From assembly GCA_005882275.1 (NCBI GenBank), contig VBAK01000127.1, positions 1 to 37,950 on the forward strand: 37,950 bases of DNA. The letters are read 5' to 3'. This document shows, one piece after another, positions 8,134 through 14,353 of this stretch (positions are counted from its first letter, which is position 1; the number at the start of each line of letters is the position of its first letter). Under the pieces are notes generated by a model, which was not told the origin of the DNA, made no database searches, and was given only the letters and a program-made list of their open reading frames with translations. Both the position numbers and the translations under genes were made by a program. This DNA comes from Candidatus Segetimicrobium genomatis (GTDB lineage: Bacteria; Sysuimicrobiota; Sysuimicrobiia; Sysuimicrobiales; Segetimicrobiaceae).

Positions 8134-8868
8134 CTACCGCGGCGCGCGGGGAAATTCGAGTTCTCGGCGTCTCCCGGGATCCAGATCGCCCAGGATGCGG
8201 AGCTCATCCCTGGTCGGCTCGAACACCCGCACCGGGCCCGGCGGGAGCACGGGGAATCCGGTTCGGGCTGCGATCTCCTCGGGCGACACTCCGGGAAACC
8301 GCGCATCGAGGACCAGGCGACCGTCCAGGGCCCGCAGCACCCCCAGCGGCGTGACGACCGCCTCGACGTTGCCCTGCGCGGTGACGAAATCCACCTCCGG
8401 GACAAAGATCGCCGGCGTATGCCGGGTCCTCCAGACGACCACGTGCGGGATGACCTGGGCCAGAACGGCCGCGCCCCCACCCCCGGGGAGGCGGACCCGG
8501 GGACGGTCGCGATCGCCGATCACCGTGAGGTTGAGCCGCAGGTGCCGGTCGATCTGGGCCGCCCCGAGAAACATGCGGTCCATGCCGCCGCGCATCGCCA
8601 GCCGGTAGAACTCCGGGTTGCCAAGGATCGCGCGCGTGCCCTGAAGCCAGGCGGGACTCGTCGATGAGTCGGGGAGCGTCCCGGGATCGGGATTCACCCC
8701 CCCGGCGACCGTGATCCAGGTGAGCGATGGCGCGTGCGTCGCGCGGGCCAGCAGGATCGCCAGGGACGCCAGCAGGCTGTCCACCCCCTGAGCGACGACC
8801 TCGCCGTCGCGGATGGTCCGGGCGAGGGCCACCGCCATCAGGTCGGAGACCGGGATCTCCCGGCTCAC
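8134..8868 (-). CDS. CoA-transferase subunit B (family I, GctB-like)
   Basis: A 244-residue beta subunit of a family I CoA-transferase, which moves CoA between an acyl-CoA and a free acid. It begins with a helix like that of GctB (PVSDLMAVALARTIRDGEVVAQGVDSLLA). It also has the Gly-rich GGGGAAVLAQ loop and the C-terminal PEEIAARTGFPV / PTRDELRIL block seen in glutaconate and 3-oxoadipate-type subunits. The start is GTG at 8868 with GGGGAG upstream. In canonical beta subunits a Glu near residue 50 attacks the thioester; here that region reads ITVAGGVNPDP and no obvious Glu equivalent is apparent by eye. Activity would need subunit A, encoded 31 nt upstream but interrupted by a TGA. Confidence 0.85.
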   Translation of the reverse strand: MSREIPVSDLMAVALARTIRDGEVVAQGVDSLLASLAILLARATHAPSLTWITVAGGVNPDPGTLPDSSTSPAWLQGTRAILGNPEFYRLAMRGGMDRMFLGAAQIDRHLRLNLTVIGDRDRPRVRLPGGGGAAVLAQVIPHVVVWRTRHTPAIFVPEVDFVTAQGNVEAVVTPLGVLRALDGRLVLDARFPGVSPEEIAARTGFPVLPPGPVRVFEPTRDELRILGDLDPGRRRELEFPRAPR

Positions 8869-8899
8869 GCCGCTCCCCGGGGCGCCGCCGGTCCCATCC

Positions 8900-9721
8900 T
8901 CATGGATTCACGCGCTCCAGGTAGAGGCGCAGGTCCGCCTCGGATTCCGCCGACGCTAAGTAGGACCCGATCCCGCCGGCGTCGACATCGTAATCGGGCA
9001 TGCACGCGCCCGGGGCGGCGCCGCCCGGAAGCCGGACGATCGCCGAGACGAAGATGCCCGGGACCTTCGTCAACTCGGGATGGGCCGCGAACTCTTCGGC
9101 GGGAAGGATGCGCTCGGCGGTGAGGATCACCCGCGCGGCCGCCTCGGCCATGACCAGATCGTACCCTGGGGAGCCGTAGATGCGCGCGTTTCCCTGCTCG
9201 TCCGCCTCGTGGACGTGCAGGACGGCCCAGTCCGGCCGGATGCGGGGAATCGCGTAGACCTCCTCCCCCGAGTAGGGATCGCGCACCGTGGCGAAGCCGC
9301 CGGCCCTCGCCACGTCCGTGCCGCGGAGCCCCCGGATCGGTAGGAACGGAATGCCGAGGGATGCCGCCTGCATCCCGGCGAGGATCGTCGCTCAGGAGTG
9401 CTCCCGGACTTTGAGGGTTCCCCGTTCGACCTGCCGGCGGAACTGGCGGCTCTGGCCGAATCGCGCTTCGAAGGTGGTGATGCCGATCGCCGCTTCGGCG
9501 AGGCACCCCGCCGCGGAGAGCAGGTCCAGATCGTACGCGGGAGACGGCTTGACCAGGCGAAGACCCCGGCGCCGCTGCCGGGCCAGTTCCCGCACGAACG
9601 CCGCGGGAGCGCGGTTGAGCAGGACCCCGCCGAACGTCACCGAGGCGGCGTCGGGAATCAGCCGGCAGGCGTCCGCGAGCGAGGTCAGCTTGCTCGGGCC
9701 GTCCGCCCTGCCGTGACTCAT
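8900..9721 (-). pseudogene. CoA-transferase subunit A interrupted by an in-frame TGA
   Basis: Two pieces in the same frame read as one 273-residue CoA-transferase alpha subunit apart from a TGA at 9392-9394. The N-terminal part starts at the ATG at 9721, with GGAGGGGA about 7 nt upstream, and has the expected SVTFGGVLLNRAPAAFVREL (binding loop) and LLSAAGCLAEA segments. It ends at REHS. After the TGA the frame continues ATILAGMQAASLGIPFLP, a conserved core of the family, through to the true stop at 8900. No frameshift is needed, only one changed codon. It may be a genuine nonsense mutation, an assembly error, or a recoded codon; other genes in the window end in TGA, so TGA is not globally reassigned. 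First gene of the five-gene operon. Confidence 0.8.
9353..9379 (-). other. Bulged hairpin just downstream of the in-frame TGA
   Basis: On the minus strand, 12 nt after the TGA at 9392-9394, the mRNA can form a stem of about 10 pairs with a single bulged T and a bulged C around a 5-nt loop AGGCG. Its position and bulged U recall bacterial selenocysteine insertion elements, but the loop lacks the GGUC-type sequence of E. coli elements and hairpins are frequent in DNA this GC-rich. Recorded because of its location, not as a confirmed SECIS. Confidence 0.25.
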
Positions 9722-9873
9722 CGGGATCTCCCCTCCGATCGGCCGCCTGCGCGCGGCCGTCCAGGCCGCGCGGCCCGGCGCGCGCAACGGGCGGCGAACG
9801 CTATCGTGTGAGCACGAGCGGTCGGCGGGTCAGGGCTCGAGCAGAGGTTTCGGGGATTGGGGGGCGGATTCCT

Positions 9874-9910
9874 CGGCGGAGGGCCGCGCGCATGCGGCGG
9901 CCCTCCGCCG
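9874..9910 (-). terminator. Strong hairpin downstream of the DUF305-like gene
   Basis: A perfect 14-bp GC-rich stem (arms 9874-9887 and 9897-9910) encloses a 9-nt loop. It begins 31 nt after the stop of the DUF305-like gene and lies upstream of the CoA-transferase operon. There is no T-tract on either side, so it may be a weak intrinsic or factor-assisted terminator or an mRNA 3'-end stabiliser. It is nearly symmetrical and could work on either strand. Confidence 0.5.
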
Positions 9911-9940
9911 GTCTACGTCTGACGGCTTACCGGTTCAACG

Positions 9941-10498
9941 CTACTTGTACCACTGCTTCAACCAGCTCCGGAGCGTCGTGGATTCCTGGCCGTCCATCCT
10001 CACCGACTGCTTGGCGAAGTCGCGCACTTCCGACCGGCTCGCCTTGCCCGTGGCGAGGTGCTCCAACGAAGCGCTCTGGTCGAGCTGCGCCGCCAGGAGC
10101 GGGAGGTACGTCTTCTCGAGGGCGGCGCCGCGGAGCGTCCGCAGCTTCTTGACGTGGGCCGTCGCCACCCCCGCCCGCCGCTCGCTGGGCCTGGCGCCCA
10201 TCGACTGCAGCAGGCTGAGCATCTTCCGGATCTCCTTGTTCTTGCGCTCGACGAAGTCCTGGTTCCAGCGCAGGAGGGTGGAGTGATCGGCGTACAGGGT
10301 CGCCGTCATCGCCATCTCCACGGCTTCCTCGTCAATAGGAATGAGCGCCTGGGTGAAGGCCACGTCGAACGCCTGCCCGTTGAGGCTCGAGAGGCGGGCG
10401 ACGAGAGGATTCGACGAGTTCGCCGCCGTGCCGCCGGCGGTGACCGGAGCGATGCCCAGAGCCAGGATGACCAGGATCAGTACCATCATCTTCCGCAT
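9941..10498 (-). CDS. Exported DUF305-like helical protein
   Basis: A 185-residue protein with a signal peptide at about 1-21 (MRKMMVLILVILALGIAPV). The mature part consists of two halves with the DUF305 layout: FDVAFTQALIPIDEEAVEMA (about 43-62) and a second with LEKTYLPLLAAQLDQSASLE (about 127-146). Known DUF305 proteins form ferritin-like helical bundles and usually carry paired histidines in MIxHHxxAI; here both pairs are replaced (PIDEEA and QLDQSA), so metal binding as in other members is unlikely. The ATG follows GAGGTGGGA. The gene is transcribed alone, divergent from msrA, with an inverted repeat in its leader. DUF4142-type proteins are the alternative assignment. Confidence 0.7.
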   Translation of the reverse strand: MRKMMVLILVILALGIAPVTAGGTAANSSNPLVARLSSLNGQAFDVAFTQALIPIDEEAVEMAMTATLYADHSTLLRWNQDFVERKNKEIRKMLSLLQSMGARPSERRAGVATAHVKKLRTLRGAALEKTYLPLLAAQLDQSASLEHLATGKASRSEVRDFAKQSVRMDGQESTTLRSWLKQWYK

Positions 10499-10517
10499 GA
10501 TCCCACCTCGCAGACAT

Positions 10518-10544
10518 AAGGTCCCATCCGTCCAGATGGACCTT
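10518..10544. promoter_or_regulatory. Inverted repeat between the DUF305-like gene and msrA
   Basis: AAGGTCC and GGACCTT form 7-bp perfect arms (extendable to 9 with one bulge) over 27 nt, 20 nt upstream of the DUF305-like start. It could be an operator or a leader hairpin. The remaining divergent stretch to 10748 shows no other clear signal. Confidence 0.3.
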
Positions 10545-10748
10545 TGGTACGGTAATCATGCCCCAAAATGCCCGGAATTAGACCCCCGGCACGAGATCCC
10601 GGAAGAACCAGGATCCGCGCCGGACGACCTCGCCGAGATGGAACACGACTGGAGGATCCGCCGTCGCATGCCTCACCGTTCGAGCGCGCCGCCCCGACGC
10701 CCTGGAACGCACGAGCCACCGCCCCAGCAGGAAGCCCGACGGGCCTGC

Positions 10749-11348
10749 ATGGAAAAGCACCGTATGAGCCGAGAAGCCAGGGCACCGGACGCCGCACCGA
10801 ACGCCAGGGAGATCGCCACGCTCGCCGGGGGCTGCTTCTGGTGCATCGAAGCGGTGTTCGCCGAGTTGAAGGGCGTGGACGACGTGGCCTCGGGCTACTC
10901 CGGCGGCACGGTGGCGAATCCCACGTACCGTCAGGTGTGCACGGGGAGCACCGGGCACGCCGAGGCGGTCCAGATCACGTTCGACCCGAAGGTCGTTTCG
11001 TTTCGGGAAATCCTCGACGTGTTCTTCACCGTGCACGACCCGACCACGCTCAACCGGCAGGGACCGGATGAGGGCCCGCAGTATCGCTCGGCGATCTTCA
11101 CCCACAGCGATGCCCAGAAGACCGCCGCCGAGCAGGTGATCCGGGATCTGGCGGCCGCCCGGGTCTGGCGCGACCCGATCGTCACCGAGGTGACGCCGTA
11201 TCAGGCCTTCTACAAAGCGGAGGACTACCACCAGGAGTATTTCAAACTCCACGGCGAGCAGCCGTACTGCCGGGCCATCATTTCGCCCAAAGTCGCCAAG
11301 TTCCGCTCGCGGTATCGCGGGAAGCTGAAGACGTCGGCGGGCGTGTGA
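10749..11348 (+). CDS. msrA: Peptide-methionine (S)-S-oxide reductase
   Basis: A 199-residue repair enzyme that reduces methionine-S-sulfoxide in proteins. The active-site motif GGCFWC is at 27-32 with catalytic Cys29, followed by the family signatures GYSGGTVANPTYRQVCTG, GHAEAVQ and FFTVHDPTT. The later motifs YRSAIF and AEDYHQEYF are intact. A further cysteine near the C-terminus (EQPYC) may act as resolving residue. The frame is open far upstream, but family similarity begins only around here; ATG 10749 is used, with ATG 10764 as a close alternative. Neither has a strong ribosome-binding site. No signal peptide is visible, so it is probably cytoplasmic. The next gene starts 4 nt after its stop, suggesting cotranscription. 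Confidence 0.93.
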   Translation: MEKHRMSREARAPDAAPNAREIATLAGGCFWCIEAVFAELKGVDDVASGYSGGTVANPTYRQVCTGSTGHAEAVQITFDPKVVSFREILDVFFTVHDPTTLNRQGPDEGPQYRSAIFTHSDAQKTAAEQVIRDLAAARVWRDPIVTEVTPYQAFYKAEDYHQEYFKLHGEQPYCRAIISPKVAKFRSRYRGKLKTSAGV

Positions 11349-11352
11349 CGCC

Positions 11353-13116
11353 GTGAGCCACGAGATGCGGATCGCCGAAGACGCCCCCGCGGACCGGCGG
11401 ATCGCCGTGGACACCGCCGCGGAGGCGCTGATCGAAGCCCTGCGCTTTGCCGGAGTCGAACTGATCTTCGCCAACCTCGGCACGGATCACCCATCGCTCG
11501 TCGAGGCGTTCGCCAAGTGCCGTGCGCTGGGCCGGCCCGCGCCCCGGGTCATCATGTGTCCCCATGAGACGGTCGCGTTGAGCGCGGCCCACGGGTTCGC
11601 CCAGGCGACGGGACGCCCCCAGGCGCTGATCGTTCATGTCGACCAGGGAACCGCCAATCTGGGCGGGGCCGTCCACAACGCGGCGCGCTCGCGCGTCCCG
11701 GTCTTCATCCTGGCCGGCCGGGCGCCGTTTACCGACCGGGGGGAGCTCAAGGGGAGCCGGGACAGTTACGTCCAGTTCATCCAGGACATCTACGACCAGG
11801 CGGGCATCGTCAGGCCCTACGTCAAATGGGAGTACGAGCTGCACCGCGGAACGAATATCGGGCGCATCGTGCAGAGGGCCCTCCGCCTCGCGGTGGCGGA
11901 GCCGGCGGGCCCCGTCTACCTGACGGCGCCGCGGGAGGTCCTGGAGGAACCGGTGTCCTTCGTCGAACTGGCTCCCCCGGCGCTGTGCGCGCCGCCCGTC
12001 CCCACCATCCCGGAGGACGCGGCGCTGCGCGAGATGGGCCGCTGGCTCTGCGACGCCGAGCGGCCCGTCGTGATCACCAGTTACATCGGCCGCAGGCCCG
12101 AGGCGGTGGCGGAGCTGGTCACGCTGGCGGATCAGCTCGCGCTCCCGGTGCTCGAGATGCTTCCCCGGACCGCCATGAACTTCCCGACCGATCATCCCCT
12201 CTACCTCGGCGTGGAGCGGAGCGACCGGCTGGACGCGGCCGATCTGGTCCTGATCATCGACTGCGATGTGCCCTGGATTCCGTCGGCGTCGCAGCCTCCC
12301 GCGGCGGCCCGGATCATCCATCTGGACGTGGATCCATTGAAAGACGATCTTCCCCTCTGGTTGTTCCCCGCGCACCTGTCCGCCCGCGCGGATGCCGCGG
12401 CGACCCTCCCCCGCCTCCGCGACGAAGTCCGGCGCGGCTGGACATCCACGGTGGCGGAGCGGGTCCGCGCCCGGAGGCAGGCGATCGAACGCGACGTCCG
12501 CCGGATGCGCGCGGAATGGCGGGACGCCGCGGCGCCTCCCGCACCCGGCGGGCCGATCACCGCCGCCTGGCTGACGGCGCAACTGGGCGCCATGCTCTCG
12601 CCCGAAACCATTGTTGTCACCGAACTGGTGACCAACGCGGCCGGAGCGGCCCGGCACCTGCCGCGCTCGGTCGCCGGGTCGCTCCTGGCGGCGGGCGGCT
12701 CGAGCCTCGGCTGGGGCCTGGGCGCGTCCATCGGCGTCAAGCTGGCCCGCCCCGAGTCCGAGATCGTCTGCCTCCTCGGCGATGGGTCGTTCCTGTTCGG
12801 CGCCCCGGCGGCGGCCTTGTGGGTGAGCCGGCAGTACCGGGCGCCGTTCCTCGCCGTCGTGTACAACAACAGAGGCTGGGCGGCGGTACGAGACGCGACC
12901 GCGCGCCAGCATCCCGCCGGGGAAGCGGTGCGGGCGGGCGATTTTTCGTCCAGCTTCGGCGACGGCGTGGACCATGCCGCGATCGCCCGGGCGGCGGGGG
13001 GGTACGGGGAGCGCATTCGATCGGCCCCGGATCTTCCGGCGGCCGTGGAGAGGGCCCGCGAAGCCGTGCGCGCCGGAACACCCGCCGTCCTCGATGTCCT
13101 GCTCCCGCCCGTATGA
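11353..13116 (+). CDS. Thiamine-diphosphate-dependent enzyme (acetolactate synthase/decarboxylase superfamily)
   Basis: A 587-residue protein with the three domains of the ThDP enzyme family. The N-terminal PYR domain contains the activating glutamate Glu72 (CPHETVAL). The middle domain covers about 220-360. The C-terminal PP domain has GDGS at 476-479 and NN at 505-506, the Mg-ThDP binding motif. Catalysis would be decarboxylation or carboligation of a 2-oxo acid. It lacks clear features of a specific class such as acetolactate synthase or oxalyl-CoA decarboxylase, so the substrate is not assigned. The middle domain, with DVPWIPSASQP in the usual nucleotide-binding region, looks atypical. 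Start GTG 11353 is 4 nt after msrA; ATG 11365 is an alternative. A zinc alcohol dehydrogenase follows, which could act on an aldehyde product. Confidence 0.87.
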   Translation: MSHEMRIAEDAPADRRIAVDTAAEALIEALRFAGVELIFANLGTDHPSLVEAFAKCRALGRPAPRVIMCPHETVALSAAHGFAQATGRPQALIVHVDQGTANLGGAVHNAARSRVPVFILAGRAPFTDRGELKGSRDSYVQFIQDIYDQAGIVRPYVKWEYELHRGTNIGRIVQRALRLAVAEPAGPVYLTAPREVLEEPVSFVELAPPALCAPPVPTIPEDAALREMGRWLCDAERPVVITSYIGRRPEAVAELVTLADQLALPVLEMLPRTAMNFPTDHPLYLGVERSDRLDAADLVLIIDCDVPWIPSASQPPAAARIIHLDVDPLKDDLPLWLFPAHLSARADAAATLPRLRDEVRRGWTSTVAERVRARRQAIERDVRRMRAEWRDAAAPPAPGGPITAAWLTAQLGAMLSPETIVVTELVTNAAGAARHLPRSVAGSLLAAGGSSLGWGLGASIGVKLARPESEIVCLLGDGSFLFGAPAAALWVSRQYRAPFLAVVYNNRGWAAVRDATARQHPAGEAVRAGDFSSSFGDGVDHAAIARAAGGYGERIRSAPDLPAAVERAREAVRAGTPAVLDVLLPPV

Positions 13117-13130
13117 GGGAGGATCAAGGA

Positions 13131-13223
13131 TTGCATCAGATCAGCCAGTTCGTTCCACCGGCGCGCTTCATCGACCAGTCGTCTATCGAGTTCGCGGTCC
13201 GGGTCCTGGGCCGCGCCCGTTAG
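13131..13223 (+). CDS. Candidate 30-residue peptide
   Basis: A TTG at 13131 follows GGGAGG at 8-nt spacing and opens a 30-codon frame ending in TAG at 13221-13223. The product (begins LHQISQFVPPARFIDQSS) is neither repetitive nor strongly biased in composition. It lies in the 133-nt gap between the ThDP enzyme and the second alcohol dehydrogenase, and could be a leader peptide, a tiny accessory protein or chance. The good ribosome-binding site is the only real support. Confidence 0.3.
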   Translation: MHQISQFVPPARFIDQSSIEFAVRVLGRAR

Positions 13224-13249
13224 GCGGCTTGGAGGGCAGGGCGAGGGGT

Positions 13250-14350
13250 ATGCGCGCCGTCGTGCTCCCTCGGGTGCACGCCCCCCTGGAGATCGAAGAC
13301 ATCCCCACCCCCGTACCCAAGTCGGGCGAAGTGCTCGTGCGGGTGGCCGCCTGCGGAGTCTGCCACACCGACCTCCACGTCATCAAAGGTGAAGTCACGT
13401 TTCCCACTCCCGCGGTGCTGGGGCATGAGATCTCCGGGACGGTGGCCGCGGTGGGGCCCGGCGTCGCCGGCCTCGGCGACGGAACGCGGGTGGTGTGCAG
13501 TTTTATCATGCCGTGCGGCGCCTGCGAGTTCTGCGTCCAGGGGCGTGACGATCTCTGCGTCACGTTCTTCTCGATCAACCGCCTGCGCGGACAGCTCTAC
13601 GACGGCGCCAGCCGCTTGAGCCGCGCCGATGGGACCCCCCTGGCGATGTACAGCATGGGGGGCCTGGCCGACTACGCGGTGGTGCCTGCCACCGACGTGT
13701 TCCCGCTGCCCGACGGCCTCCCCCTGGAGGAATCGTGCATCATCGGCTGCGCGCTCATGACCGCCTATGGCGCGATCCGCCACCAGGCGGAGCTGCGGGC
13801 GGGAGAGAGTGTCGCCGTCGTGGCCACGGGCGGGGTGGGATCCAACCTCATTCAGCTCGCCAGGGCCTTTGGCGCCTCGATGATTGTCGCCGTGGATGTG
13901 CGGGAGGACAAGCTGGACGCCGCGCGCCGGCTCGGAGCCACGCACGTCGTCGATGCCTCAAAGGTGGATGTCGCGGCGGCGATCCGGGACCAGACCGCCG
14001 GGCGCGGGGTGGACGTGGCCTTTGAAGCGCTGGGCCGCCCGGAGACCGTCGTGCAGGCATTTGAAGCCACGAGAGACGGCGGCCGGGTGATCGTGGTCGG
14101 CATCGCGGCGGGAAATGCGGCCGCTCCCATCGAGATCACCCGCCTCGTGCGGCGTGGTGTGCGGCTGATTGGATCGTACGGGGGACGGGTGCGCGCAGAC
14201 GTGCCGGCGCTGCTGCGCATGGCGGAGCGGAAGGTGATTGCGCCCGAGCGGACGATCTCCCGCCGCTTTTCCCTCGATGATGCCGCCCGGGCGTACGACG
14301 CGCTCAACCGCGGCGAGATCGTCGGCCGGGCGATCGTCGTGACGGCCTGA
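13250..14350 (+). CDS. Zinc-dependent MDR alcohol dehydrogenase (copy 2)
   Basis: A 366-residue medium-chain dehydrogenase. The catalytic zinc ligands are Cys38 (GVCHTD) and His59-Glu60 (LGHE); structural zinc ligands are Cys89, Cys92, Cys95 and Cys103. The cofactor loop is TGGVG rather than the usual GAGGVG, in VVATGGVGSN. An open frame extends to 12974, but MRAVVLPR at 13250 with GAGGGG just upstream is the credible start. Ligand spacing matches the copy at 3078-4172 exactly, so they are paralogues; both have an insertion after the structural site with a VxG..PDG or LRG..YDG stretch. Following a ThDP enzyme, it may handle the aldehyde or alcohol that enzyme makes, which is inference from position. 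Confidence 0.92.
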   Translation: MRAVVLPRVHAPLEIEDIPTPVPKSGEVLVRVAACGVCHTDLHVIKGEVTFPTPAVLGHEISGTVAAVGPGVAGLGDGTRVVCSFIMPCGACEFCVQGRDDLCVTFFSINRLRGQLYDGASRLSRADGTPLAMYSMGGLADYAVVPATDVFPLPDGLPLEESCIIGCALMTAYGAIRHQAELRAGESVAVVATGGVGSNLIQLARAFGASMIVAVDVREDKLDAARRLGATHVVDASKVDVAAAIRDQTAGRGVDVAFEALGRPETVVQAFEATRDGGRVIVVGIAAGNAAAPIEITRLVRRGVRLIGSYGGRVRADVPALLRMAERKVIAPERTISRRFSLDDAARAYDALNRGEIVGRAIVVTA

Positions 14351-14353
14351 GGC

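Noticed and set aside
9392-9394. Reading TGA as a genome-wide sense codon
   Set aside because: Several genes in the window, such as msrA and the DUF1989 and ADH genes, end at TGA at the expected family length.
11278-12975. Long minus-strand frame of 565 codons
   Set aside because: It is antisense to the ThDP enzyme, which has complete ThDP motifs. The antisense product is low-complexity and has no recognisable domain.
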